From Clostridium moniliforme (lineage in GTDB: Bacteria; Bacillota; Clostridia; Clostridiales; Clostridiaceae): DNA of 64,000 nt. The stretch covers positions 218,762-282,761 of the forward strand of contig NZ_JAGGJZ010000003.1 of assembly GCF_017873235.1 (NCBI RefSeq). The letters run 5' to 3'. Both the position numbers and the translations under genes were made by a program. This document shows positions 8,014-15,980 of this stretch, piece by piece. Each line of letters opens with the position of its first letter. The stretch's first letter is position 1. The notes under the pieces were generated by a model, which searched no databases, was not told the origin of the DNA, and saw only the letters and a program-made list of their open reading frames with translations.

Positions 8014-8053
8014 TGTTCTTTGAAAATTGAATAATGCGGTATTATAAAAATAT
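8014..8053 (+). promoter_or_regulatory. boxA-like leader of cargo cassette 1
   Basis: Begins TGTTCTTTGAAAA, close to the Firmicutes rRNA antitermination boxA (TGYTCTTTGAAAACT), then TTGAATAATGCGGTATT and TATAAAAATAT. The same block recurs at 9318-9356. The TTGAATAATRCGGTATT part is complementary to the left arm of the terminators that close the cassettes. Confidence 0.65.
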
Positions 8054-8115
8054 TGTTTTGAAAAGATTTTGTGAATTTATTTTTTAAATAATAAAAAAAT
8101 AAGTAATTAAACTTT

Positions 8116-8176
8116 TTTATAGGAGCTTTACAAAAACACTATAATGCTATACAATATAGCAGTAAGTTGTATAGCA
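8116..8176 (+). promoter_or_regulatory. Promoter with PadR-type operator candidate
   Basis: TATAAT at 8140-8145 with a weak TTTATA 18 bases upstream. Directly over the expected start point lies a perfect 10-bp inverted repeat TGCTATACAA (8145-8154) / TTGTATAGCA (8167-8176). The downstream PadR gene suggests autoregulation through this site (inference). Confidence 0.55.
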
Positions 8177-8196
8177 AGGTAGGTGTGTAAGTAGTT

Positions 8197-8835
8197 ATGG
8201 AAAGAATAAGAAAAGATAAGTATTGTTTAAACGGCGAATATTATGAGGCACTTGAAATAATAAATTCTAGATTAGGATTTGTTGTTCCAAAAAGCTTTAG
8301 AAAAGAAGTGTATATTGATTTATTGGAGCTTCTTTTTAGAAATCAAAGTTTAGGAAAACCTCTAAATAAGGCTCTAGGGAAAAGTCTTGATGATTTTATT
8401 GATGATTTAGTAGAAACATATTATTTAACATTAGGAAAAGGAAAATTTATTAATTATTTTTTGCAGAATGGTTTTTTATGTTCTTTTTCATGTATTATAT
8501 TTTATATTATTAATTCATATTTTGATAATAGTAATATATTACCATATTCATTTGCGGCATTAATTATGGGAATGGTAGGGTTTATAGGTGGAATAATTCG
8601 TGTTTATACAAATTATAAATGCTTATATAAATTTACTGGATATAAAAAACACTTATTTCAAGTTTTTTTAATGTTATGGCCATTATATTTTGTGATATTT
8701 GGAGATAATTATATATTTAATTTAACTAAAAATATAATTATATCTAAAAATGTAGTTTGGAGTATTGTAATTGTAGAAGCTATAATATATTTAGTATTAG
8801 CTTTATTATTTAGATATGAAGGAAAGAGAGACTAA
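8197..8835 (+). CDS. Membrane protein paired with PadR regulator
   Basis: 212 residues: a soluble N-terminal 85 residues, then four hydrophobic segments (about residues 92-110, 116-135, 152-170, 188-206). Family not recognised; the partnership resembles PadR-controlled membrane protein pairs, where the regulator senses a compound and the membrane protein responds to it. The last 20 bases overlap the PadR gene (8816), so the two are co-translated. First of the two genes of cargo cassette 1. Confidence 0.6.
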   Translation: MERIRKDKYCLNGEYYEALEIINSRLGFVVPKSFRKEVYIDLLELLFRNQSLGKPLNKALGKSLDDFIDDLVETYYLTLGKGKFINYFLQNGFLCSFSCIIFYIINSYFDNSNILPYSFAALIMGMVGFIGGIIRVYTNYKCLYKFTGYKKHLFQVFLMLWPLYFVIFGDNYIFNLTKNIIISKNVVWSIVIVEAIIYLVLALLFRYEGKRD

Positions 8836-9160
8836 TATGGCAGTTAATTCACAGTTATTAAAGGGATTAATGGATAAAGTGATATTAAAAATTATTAATG
8901 AAGAAGAGACTTATGGATATGAAATATATATAAAACTTCAAAAGTTAGGATTTATAGATTTTGCTGAAGGATCGCTATATCCACTTTTACTAAGATTAGA
9001 GAAAAAAGGATTAATTAAAGGAATAAAAAGAAAATCACAAATAGGTCCAGACAGAAAATATTATTCTTTGACTGAAGAAGGAATAAAGGAAATGAATGAT
9101 TTCAAAGAAAATTGGGATAAAATAAATGCAGCTATAGAAAAACTATGGAATAATGGATAG
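8816..9160 (+). CDS. PadR-family transcriptional regulator
   Basis: 114 residues with a PadR winged helix: LLKGLMDKVILKIINEEETY, GYEIYIKLQKLG, EGSLYPLLLRLEKKGLIKG and DRKYYSLTEEGIKEM, the standard order of the family, and a short C-terminal helix. Overlaps the upstream membrane protein. Probably represses the cassette promoter through the inverted repeat at 8145-8176. The best start may be ATG 8837 (MAVNSQLLKG), which has GAAAGAGAG upstream. Confidence 0.88.
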   Translation: MKERETNMAVNSQLLKGLMDKVILKIINEEETYGYEIYIKLQKLGFIDFAEGSLYPLLLRLEKKGLIKGIKRKSQIGPDRKYYSLTEEGIKEMNDFKENWDKINAAIEKLWNNG

Positions 9161-9220
9161 TAAATTTTTCGATATCAAAGTCATTTGGCAAATTTAATAT
9201 ACTACGTAAATGACGTACTT

Positions 9221-9259
9221 AAATACCGTATTATTCAAAATGAATATACGGTATTTTTT
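9221..9259 (+). terminator. Terminator closing cassette 1
   Basis: Stem AAATACCGTATTATTCA / TGAATATACGGTATTT with a one-base bulge, followed by a T-run. Near-identical to 10240-10280 and 42994-43034. Confidence 0.85.
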
Positions 9260-9317
9260 ATTTCAATATTAAGAAATTATCAATAATTGATATAAATAAT
9301 AACCTTTTTAGAAAAGT

Positions 9318-9374
9318 TGCTCTTTGAAAATTGAATAATACGGTATTATAAAAATATGTTATAATTATATCATT
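9318..9374 (+). promoter_or_regulatory. boxA-like leader and promoter of cargo cassette 2
   Basis: TGCTCTTTGAAAA (9318-9330) then TTGAATAATACGGTATT (9331-9347), which is a perfect 17-base complement of AATACCGTATTATTCAA in both cassette terminators. TATAAT of ATGTTATAATTA (about 9360) is a likely -10 box. Confidence 0.6.
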
Positions 9375-9408
9375 ATACATAAATAGTAATTTGTGGAGGG
9401 GATTTAAA

Positions 9409-9924
9409 ATGAATACAAGAACTATTATGATTTTTCCCGAATTTGAAAATATTGATATTATTAATAATATACATAAGAAATATGATCCTTTAGCAGATTT
9501 AGTATTGCCACATATTACTTTAGTTTTTCCTTTTGATAGTGAATTTACTAATGAGGAAATTAATTTATATTTAAAAGAGTGTTTAAGTGATATAAAACCA
9601 TTTAAAGTTCAACTACAGGGATTTAGTAAACAACAAGATAAATATGGAAATTATTTATTTTTAAATGTAGTTCAAGGTATGGATGTAATTAAAAACATTC
9701 ATGATATTCTATATAAAGATAAACTAAAACAATTTGATTTAGGCTATGATTATATTCCTCATATGACAGTTGGTAAATTACCTTCTATTGAATTACTTGA
9801 TAAAGCATTTGATGATGTAAGTAAATGTAATACTAAATTTAGTACTATTGTCAAAAAGATATCAGTTGAAATTATTGGGGAGCATGAAGAATCAATTATT
9901 ATAATAGAGCATGAATTAAATTGA
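9409..9924 (+). CDS. 2'-5' RNA ligase / 2H phosphoesterase family protein
   Basis: 171 residues from ATG 9409 (GGAGGGG eight bases upstream; a TTG at 9391 overlaps that site). Two HxT motifs mark the 2H superfamily: HITLVFPF near residue 35 and HMTVGKL near residue 122, with a repeat of the same half-fold between them. Such enzymes hydrolyse or ligate cyclic phosphates in RNA or small molecules; the substrate here is unknown. Carried as cargo in cassette 2. Confidence 0.8.
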   Translation: MNTRTIMIFPEFENIDIINNIHKKYDPLADLVLPHITLVFPFDSEFTNEEINLYLKECLSDIKPFKVQLQGFSKQQDKYGNYLFLNVVQGMDVIKNIHDILYKDKLKQFDLGYDYIPHMTVGKLPSIELLDKAFDDVSKCNTKFSTIVKKISVEIIGEHEESIIIIEHELN

Positions 9925-9995
9925 AAAATTCCAATTTGACGATTAGTTAATATTTTAAATCAAATGATAAATTATAATAGGGGGAGATTATAAAG

Positions 9996-10199
9996 ATGTT
10001 TAAAAATAGAAAAACTTTACGTGGTATTGTACTAGCTGTATTGTTAATTTGTACAGCGTTTTTAGTATATTCCATTGTAACAAATCCACTTGGCAAACAT
10101 AATATAATGTTGGCACTTGCCGTTTCAGCAGGTTTTATTGCATTGGAGGATGATAAAGCTAAAAAACATAAATCTAAGCTTACTAAACAGATTAAATAA
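9996..10199 (+). CDS. Small membrane protein, 67 aa
   Basis: Good ribosome site (AGGGGGAGATTATAAAG). Two hydrophobic helices (residues 9-29 and 36-50) and a basic tail (DDKAKKHKSKLTKQIK). Similar in design to the 52-residue protein at 33154 (helical hairpin followed by an acidic and then lysine-rich tail). Second gene of cassette 2. Function unknown. Confidence 0.55.
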   Translation: MFKNRKTLRGIVLAVLLICTAFLVYSIVTNPLGKHNIMLALAVSAGFIALEDDKAKKHKSKLTKQIK

Positions 10200-10239
10200 C
10201 TACTTTTAAAAATTATAAGATAAAAAATATTAACTATTT

Positions 10240-10280
10240 AAATACCGTATTATTCAAAAATGAATATGCGGTATTTTTTA
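10240..10280 (+). terminator. Terminator closing cassette 2
   Basis: AAATACCGTATTATTCA / TGAATATGCGGTATTT with T-run; second copy of the cassette terminator, ending 23 bases before the late regulator start. Confidence 0.85.
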
Positions 10281-10302
10281 TTGAAAAATTAGAGGTGATA
10301 AA

Positions 10303-10836
10303 GTGATAGATAAAGAAACATTTAAGAAAACAGAAGGAAAGTTATATAGATATTATAAGAGTAAAAAGAAAATAGAGAGTTTTAGAGCTAAAATAGACCT
10401 ATTACAAAATGATATAAAAGTAATAAATAATAGAATTAAAAATATAGATTTTACAATACCAGTTGAAAGTAAAAGTATAGGATTTGATGAAAGAGTTCAA
10501 ACATCATCAGATGGAATAAGCTATGCAGAAAGATCTATGATTCAAATTATAGATAGATTAGAAAGAGAGATAGTAGATAATACAAAGGAGATAGAAAGAT
10601 TAGAAGAGCTTATTAGAAAAATAAATAAGGATAATAAGATAATAGAGGTAAATATTAAATGGTTAGGAAAAGAACAATTAAATTATTTAGAGTGTAAATA
10701 TAAAGATGAATTAAAAAATTGGGAAATAGCTAATAAATTAAATGTAAGTGAAGTTACTTGTACTAGGATAAGAAATAAATTAATTGAAGATGTATCAAAG
10801 TGGGAAGATAGTTTATTAATGCAAGGAATAAATTGA
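10303..10836 (+). CDS. Sigma-like phage late transcription regulator (ArpU/RinA type)
   Basis: 177 residues. The N-terminal YRYYKSKKKIESF and long coiled coil (residues 20-120) are followed by a sigma-70 region-4-like helix-turn-helix (YLECKYKDELKNWEIANKLN, VSEVTCTRIRNKLIEDVSKW). This architecture and position just before the terminase are typical of ArpU/RinA-type activators of late genes in Gram-positive phages. Ribosome site AGAGGTGATAAA precedes the GTG start. Confidence 0.72.
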   Translation: MIDKETFKKTEGKLYRYYKSKKKIESFRAKIDLLQNDIKVINNRIKNIDFTIPVESKSIGFDERVQTSSDGISYAERSMIQIIDRLEREIVDNTKEIERLEELIRKINKDNKIIEVNIKWLGKEQLNYLECKYKDELKNWEIANKLNVSEVTCTRIRNKLIEDVSKWEDSLLMQGIN

Positions 10837-10888
10837 GTGAAATTTTTTGAAAGTTTTTTGAAATAAAATGATAAATCATAATTAAAAA

Positions 10889-11048
10889 GTTATGAGATAA
10901 TGAGTATGTGGACAGGTTGAAGATGATGTTCATTTCGTGAAGCCTCCTTATGTTTTAGATTTAGCAGGGAGTAAGCTCCCTGCAATGTGGAAGGAATAGT
11001 ATTATAAAGGTGCAATTCCTTTACCTTCCTCTCATAAATTCTCATAAC
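10889..11048 (+). ncRNA. Candidate structured RNA upstream of the packaging genes
   Basis: GTTATGAG (10889-10896) pairs perfectly with CTCATAAC (11041-11048), and ATGAG (10900-10904) with CTCAT (11031-11035), closing a 160-base domain. Inside are a perfect hairpin GCAGGGAG/CTCCCTGC (10964-10983, loop TAAG), a second hairpin AAGGAAT/ATTCCTT (10991-10997 / 11015-11021) and a small TTCA/TGAA loop. No open frame explains this stretch and it is less AT-rich than its surroundings. It could be a regulatory RNA or the packaging (cos/pac) region; no known class recognised. Confidence 0.5.
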
Positions 11049-11116
11049 CCTTTTATACCATAATTAAATAAAGACTACTGATAGGGATTATAAAGTGCTA
11101 TTAGTAAGTTTACTAA

Positions 11117-11145
11117 AGAATCTAGTTTAGGCTAGGTTCTTTTTT
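11117..11145 (+). terminator. Terminator before the dCTP-deaminase-like gene
   Basis: AGAATCTAG / CTAGGTTCT (one T-G pair) around TTTAGG, then a run of Ts. A preceding weak hairpin ACTGATAG/CTATTAGT lies at about 11077-11106. Together with 12163-12186 it isolates the gene between them. The remaining 11146-11322 is AT-rich and probably holds that gene's promoter. Confidence 0.75.
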
Positions 11146-11322
11146 ATTAGTGAATCAATCTGAAAAATTTCATTAATACAAAAAAATAAAAGATAAATAA
11201 TCAAAATTAATAAAAAATAATAACATATTAAAAAATTTATAAATATAATAGGAATTATAATAATTGCATATTTAATATAAAAAGTGATATAGTTGAATAA
11301 GAGAGATTGGGAGGAAAAAGAT

Positions 11323-12150
11323 ATGATACTTATTGATAAACAAATAAAGAAATTAATTAAAGATAAAGAATTAATTATAGACGGATATGATGAAAATAAT
11401 GTTGGAGCAATCTCTTATGATTTAACAATAGATAAAATTATTATACCTGATTCAAAAAATAAAGAGATAAATAGTTATGATATGGCACCTAATGAAACTG
11501 TATATATTAGGACAAAAGAAAAATTAAAAATCCCTTATAATTTAATGGGAACAATTGCAGAAAAAAATTCAGTTATGAGAATGGGCTTAGAAGTTAGTGG
11601 ACCTCGATATCAGCCAGGGCATGAAACATATTCATTTTTGAGGATTCATAATATTTCACATAATATTATAGTATTAAAAGAAGGTAAAAAAATTGCACAA
11701 ATAATATTTGAACAGCTAGATGGAAACCCTGAAGTACCATACAATAAAAATAAAAATGCATCTTTTAATAATGAAGTTAAGTATTTAGGCTTTGGTAAAT
11801 ACAAAGATGAATATTCAAAGGATATTGTTAGGTACAATAAAGTTAAAGAAAATCTAGAAAATAAAGAATCACAAATATATGCTAATATATTAACCTTCAT
11901 GGGAATATTTGTAGCAATTTTTTCTATTTTGACTCTTAATTATGATGGGTTCATAAAAAAAGAATTTCCAATAGACTATATAATAAAATTAAATTTATCA
12001 GTAGGATTTGTTATTACTCTTTTTATGGGTTTAATATTAATTTTTATTAATAAAAGAAAAGCAAAAATGTATAAGTTTTTTGTAGCTACCTTTATAATTA
12101 TTTTAATTATTTTATTAGGAATTAATATATATTGGGTTTTTAAAAAATAA
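11323..12150 (+). CDS. dCTP deaminase/dUTPase-like domain fused to three membrane helices
   Basis: 275 residues from ATG 11323 (GGGAGGAAAAAG upstream; TTG 11293 lies before that site). Residues 1-165 follow the trimeric dCTP deaminase/dUTPase fold: ISYDLTID, LMGTIAEKNSVMRMGLEV, QPGHETYSFLRIHNIS, LKEGKKIAQIIFEQLD, then VPYNKNKNASFNNEVKY like the Dcd C-terminus. In E. coli Dcd the catalytic glutamate sits in VLEFYN; here that segment is FLRIHN, with arginine. The RSS motif is also changed (KNS). So catalysis is doubtful and nucleotide binding more likely. Residues about 188-210, 218-243 and 251-272 are membrane helices. It is an independent transcription unit between the late regulator and terminase. 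Confidence 0.75.
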   Translation: MILIDKQIKKLIKDKELIIDGYDENNVGAISYDLTIDKIIIPDSKNKEINSYDMAPNETVYIRTKEKLKIPYNLMGTIAEKNSVMRMGLEVSGPRYQPGHETYSFLRIHNISHNIIVLKEGKKIAQIIFEQLDGNPEVPYNKNKNASFNNEVKYLGFGKYKDEYSKDIVRYNKVKENLENKESQIYANILTFMGIFVAIFSILTLNYDGFIKKEFPIDYIIKLNLSVGFVITLFMGLILIFINKRKAKMYKFFVATFIIILIILLGINIYWVFKK

Positions 12151-12162
12151 TAGGAAAATTTT

Positions 12163-12186
12163 GAGCTCTTAATAGAGCTCTTTTTA
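12163..12186 (+). terminator. Terminator after the dCTP-deaminase-like gene
   Basis: GAGCTCT / AGAGCTC with loop TAAT and a T5 run. Confidence 0.85.
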
Positions 12187-12215
12187 TATGTTAATAATTT
12201 AAGTGAGGTGGTGAT

Positions 12216-13124
12216 ATGGCCAGAGTAAGAAGTCCGAACAGAGATAAAGCATTTAAAATATATAAGAATAGTAATGGTGATATAAAATTAAAAGATATAG
12301 CCAAGGAATTAGATGTAAGAGATTCTCAAATTAGAAAGTGGAAATCACAAGATAGATGGGATGATAAATTAAAAGCAGCGTTACCAATAAATAAAGGTAA
12401 CGTTACTAATAAAAAGAAGAATAAAACCAATATAAAAAAAGAAAGCAGAGAGCCTGTTGCAGAAGAAGTAAAAGAAGTATTAGAAAATGCTGAACTTACT
12501 GATAAGCAAAGGCTTTTTTGTATTTATTATATAAAGTATTTTAATGCTACTAAGGCGTATCAGAAGGCTTATAATTCTAGCTATATAGTTGCTAATTCAG
12601 AAGGATATAAACTCCTTGTAAATCCTTGTATAAAATCTGAAATAGAAAAGCTTAAGAAACATAAGCTTAATCAAGTAATGTTAAGTGAAGAAGATATATT
12701 TCAGAGATACATTGATATAGCTTTTAGTGACATAGGAGATTATTTATCTTTTAAAAAGGTTCGTAAGAATAGATGGACTAAGAATAGTGATGGTGAAGAT
12801 ATTCCAGTTATTAATCTGGATACAGGAGAACAAGATTATTTTGAATATAATGTAGTAGAACTTAATGATAGTAAAGATTTAGATACAAGCATATTACAAG
12901 AAGTATCAGAGGGAAAAGATGGAGTTAAGATTAAACTTCAAGATAAAATTAAAGCACTCCAATGGTTAGGAGATCATATTGGAATAGCTACAGATAAACA
13001 AAGAGCAGAAATTGAAATATTAAAATCAAGAATAATTAAAGATAATTCTAATAAAGATAATATTAATTCAACAGCTAAACTAGATTCTATATTAAATCAA
13101 TTAGAGGATGAAGATAATGAGTGA
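12216..13124 (+). CDS. terS: Terminase small subunit
   Basis: 302 residues. An N-terminal PBSX-type helix-turn-helix (LKDIAKELDVRDSQIRKWKS) binds the packaging site. A terminase_2-type core follows (LTDKQRLFCIYYIKYFNATK, AYQKAYNSSYIVANSEGYKL, and the IDIAFSDIGDYLSF stretch). The C-terminal part mediates contact with the large subunit. Overlaps terL by 8 bases from ATG 13117. Confidence 0.9.
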   Translation: MARVRSPNRDKAFKIYKNSNGDIKLKDIAKELDVRDSQIRKWKSQDRWDDKLKAALPINKGNVTNKKKNKTNIKKESREPVAEEVKEVLENAELTDKQRLFCIYYIKYFNATKAYQKAYNSSYIVANSEGYKLLVNPCIKSEIEKLKKHKLNQVMLSEEDIFQRYIDIAFSDIGDYLSFKKVRKNRWTKNSDGEDIPVINLDTGEQDYFEYNVVELNDSKDLDTSILQEVSEGKDGVKIKLQDKIKALQWLGDHIGIATDKQRAEIEILKSRIIKDNSNKDNINSTAKLDSILNQLEDEDNE

Positions 13125-14466
13125 TGAATATAAATTATCATCAAAATATAAAGCATTTTTAAAACATAATGCACCAGTAGAATTTCTTGAAGGCACAACA
13201 GCAGCAGGAAAAACAACAGTAGGAATACTTAAGTTTATGTTGAAGGTTGCTAAGTCAAATAAGAAAATGCATGTTATAGCATCTAAGACAACAGGGGTTG
13301 CAGAGAAAAATATAATACAAAAAGAATATGGTATTACTGATGTATTTGGAGATTTAGTTAAATATAATGGTAATGGTGATAAGGATAATAAAATACCTCA
13401 TATTCTGTATCATACACCTTCAGGAGATAAAGTAATATATATTTTAGGTTATGATAATGCAGATAAATGGAAGATGGCTCTAGGTTCTCAATTTGGTTGT
13501 GTACTTATAGATGAGATTAATACAGCAAGCATTGAGTTTGTAAGAGAAATATGTACAAGAAATGATTATCTTATGGCAACACTTAATCCAGATGATCCTA
13601 GCTTACCTATTTATTCAGAGTTTATTAATTGTAGTAGACCATTAGAAAAATATAAAAGTGATGTTCCAAAAGAAATAATGGAGCAATTAAATTCAGAACC
13701 AAAGCCTAACTGGACTTACTGGTTCTTTTCTTTTTATGATAATGCATCTTTAAGTGATGAAGATATAGAGAAGAAAAAGACTAGTGCTCCTAAAGGTACT
13801 AAGTTATATAAGAATAAGATATTAGGTCTTAGGGGTAGAGCAACAGGATTAATATTCTCTAACTTTGAAAGAAAGAATAATGTTATATCTAAAGAAAAAG
13901 CTAAAGGAATGAAGTTTGTTCAATTTACAGCAGGACTTGATACTGCATATTCTCAAAATAGTCCAGATACATTTTCATTTACTTTCTTAGGTATTACAGA
14001 TAAGAAAGAGTTAGTAATGCTAGATGAAGAAGTATATAACAATAAAGATTTAGAAATACCTTTAGCACCTAGTGATATAGCTCCTAAATATTTTAAGTTT
14101 TTAGAGAAGAATAGAAAAGATTGGGGATTTGCTAGAGATGTATTTATAGATTGTGCTGACCAAGCAACAATAACAGAGCTTAAGAAGTTTAAAAGAACTA
14201 ACGCTTGTATGTATAACTTTATTAACTCTTATAAGAAGGTAGCTATATTAGATAGAATACATTTAATGCTAGGTTGGATAAATGTTAATGGTAAGATATT
14301 TTATTATGTTGTAGATACTTGCAAAGAGCATATAAGAGAATTAGAGTGTTACAGTTGGAAAGAAGATAAGTATGAACCAGAAGATTCAAATGACCATACA
14401 ATTAACTCTAGTCAGTATGCATGGATACCATTTAGAAAAATGATAGGAGATTACGAGGAGGAATAG
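13117..14466 (+). CDS. terL: Terminase large subunit (PBSX type)
   Basis: 449 residues from ATG 13117, chosen because GAGG sits 9 bases upstream; ATG 13108 abuts that site. The ATPase motor has Walker A GTTAAGKTTVG (about residue 25) and Walker B CVLIDEINTA (about residue 128). The nuclease half shows GLDTAYSQNSPDTFSFTF and FIDCADQATI. Cuts concatemeric phage DNA and pumps it into the prohead. Starts the packaging/morphogenesis operon. Confidence 0.93.
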   Translation: MSDEYKLSSKYKAFLKHNAPVEFLEGTTAAGKTTVGILKFMLKVAKSNKKMHVIASKTTGVAEKNIIQKEYGITDVFGDLVKYNGNGDKDNKIPHILYHTPSGDKVIYILGYDNADKWKMALGSQFGCVLIDEINTASIEFVREICTRNDYLMATLNPDDPSLPIYSEFINCSRPLEKYKSDVPKEIMEQLNSEPKPNWTYWFFSFYDNASLSDEDIEKKKTSAPKGTKLYKNKILGLRGRATGLIFSNFERKNNVISKEKAKGMKFVQFTAGLDTAYSQNSPDTFSFTFLGITDKKELVMLDEEVYNNKDLEIPLAPSDIAPKYFKFLEKNRKDWGFARDVFIDCADQATITELKKFKRTNACMYNFINSYKKVAILDRIHLMLGWINVNGKIFYYVVDTCKEHIRELECYSWKEDKYEPEDSNDHTINSSQYAWIPFRKMIGDYEEE

Positions 14467-14468
14467 AA

Positions 14469-15980
14469 ATGGGGTGGATTAAGAGTATGTTGACTAATGC
14501 AGCTATAAAGTTATTAGATATACAACCTGCTATATCTAAGCCTGTAATTATAAAAGAGCCTTTATCTTTTGAAGGCAATGTTATGAAAAACAGAATGTGG
14601 TATAGAGGTGATCCATCAGAATTAGACCAATTTTTTAAGGGTACTGTAATGGATCAAGTAAGTAGGAGTAGATTTTGGGCAGCAGTTCCAAGTGATAAAT
14701 TAAATATAAGAAAAATGCATTCAGGATTGCCAGCAATAATAGTTGAAACTTTAGCTGATATTGTTGTAAGTGATATAAGTAATATATCAATTGAAGATAA
14801 AGAAGCATTTAAATTATGGGAAGATATAAGTATTGATAATAAGTTTTATAAGTTGTTAAAAAAATCGTTAGTAGAAGCACTTGTTACTGGTGATGGAGCA
14901 TATAAGATAACTATTGATACCGATATTACTCCATACCCTATCTTAGAGTTTTATTCTGGAGAAAGAGTAGATTATACAATAAAAAGGGGTAGACTACAGG
15001 AAGTATTATTTTATACTGATTATTCTATTAGAAATAATAATTATAGATTAATAGAAACATTTGGGAAAGGATATATAAGAAATAAACTTATAGATCAAAA
15101 AGGTTCAGAAGTACCTTTAAATACTATTCCAGAGTTATCAGAATTAAAAGATGTAACTTATAATAGTAAATTTATAATGGCAGTACCCTTAAAGTTTTTT
15201 GAATCTCAAAAGTGGAGTAATAGAGGTAAATCATTATTTGATAATAAATCAGATGCATTTGATAGTTTAGATGAAGTAATATCACAATGGATAGATGCCA
15301 TAAGAAGTGGTAGAGTACAAAAATATATACCAGAGGATTTACTACCTAAAGATTTTCAAGGACAAATTATGGAGCCTAATCCTTTTGATAATCAATTTAT
15401 AAAGATTGGGACAAGTTTAGCAGAAGATGCAAAAAATGAAATAAATATGGTACAGCCAGAAATACGTTATGAAGCTTTTATAGAAAGTTATGCTAAAGCA
15501 CTAGATATGTGTTTACAAGGTATAATAAGTCCTGCAACATTAGGAATAGATTTAAAGAAGCTGGATAATGCTGAAGCTCAAAGAGAAAAAGAAAAAACTA
15601 CTTTGTATACCAGAAAAAAGATAGTAGATGAATTACAAGAAGTTATTCCAGAACTTATAAATAAATTACTTAAAGTTAATTGTATATTAAACAATAATAA
15701 ACTTATTGATGATTTAGATATTACCATAGATTTTGGAGAATATGCTTCACCATCATTTGATGATAAGGTAGAAACTGTAGGTAAGGCTAAAACTTATGGA
15801 GTAATGTCTATAGAGCAATGTATTGAAGAAATGTATGGAGATACATGGACACATGAAGAAAAGGAAGAAGAGATTAAAAGGATAAAGGAACAGAATGGTT
15901 ATCTTGAAGCTGATGAACCTAAGTCAGTAGATGATGAAGATTTAAATTCAGAGGTTGATGAAGATGGACAAGAAGAATAA
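14469..15980 (+). CDS. Portal protein (SPP1 gp6-like)
   Basis: 503 residues, two bases after terL. Forms the dodecameric DNA channel at the capsid vertex. Seen: MWYRGDPSELDQFF, RSRFWAAVPSDKLNIRKMHS, a core beta region with LIETFGKGYI, and AQREKEKTTLYTRKKIVDEL in the stem/wing region. The acidic tail (DEDLNSEVDEDGQEE) overlaps the next gene by 17 bases. Confidence 0.88.
   Translation: MGWIKSMLTNAAIKLLDIQPAISKPVIIKEPLSFEGNVMKNRMWYRGDPSELDQFFKGTVMDQVSRSRFWAAVPSDKLNIRKMHSGLPAIIVETLADIVVSDISNISIEDKEAFKLWEDISIDNKFYKLLKKSLVEALVTGDGAYKITIDTDITPYPILEFYSGERVDYTIKRGRLQEVLFYTDYSIRNNNYRLIETFGKGYIRNKLIDQKGSEVPLNTIPELSELKDVTYNSKFIMAVPLKFFESQKWSNRGKSLFDNKSDAFDSLDEVISQWIDAIRSGRVQKYIPEDLLPKDFQGQIMEPNPFDNQFIKIGTSLAEDAKNEINMVQPEIRYEAFIESYAKALDMCLQGIISPATLGIDLKKLDNAEAQREKEKTTLYTRKKIVDELQEVIPELINKLLKVNCILNNNKLIDDLDITIDFGEYASPSFDDKVETVGKAKTYGVMSIEQCIEEMYGDTWTHEEKEEEIKRIKEQNGYLEADEPKSVDDEDLNSEVDEDGQEE

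Noticed and set aside
10889..11048. tRNA or known riboswitch
   Set aside because: No cloverleaf or T-loop sequence and no riboswitch core that I recognise.
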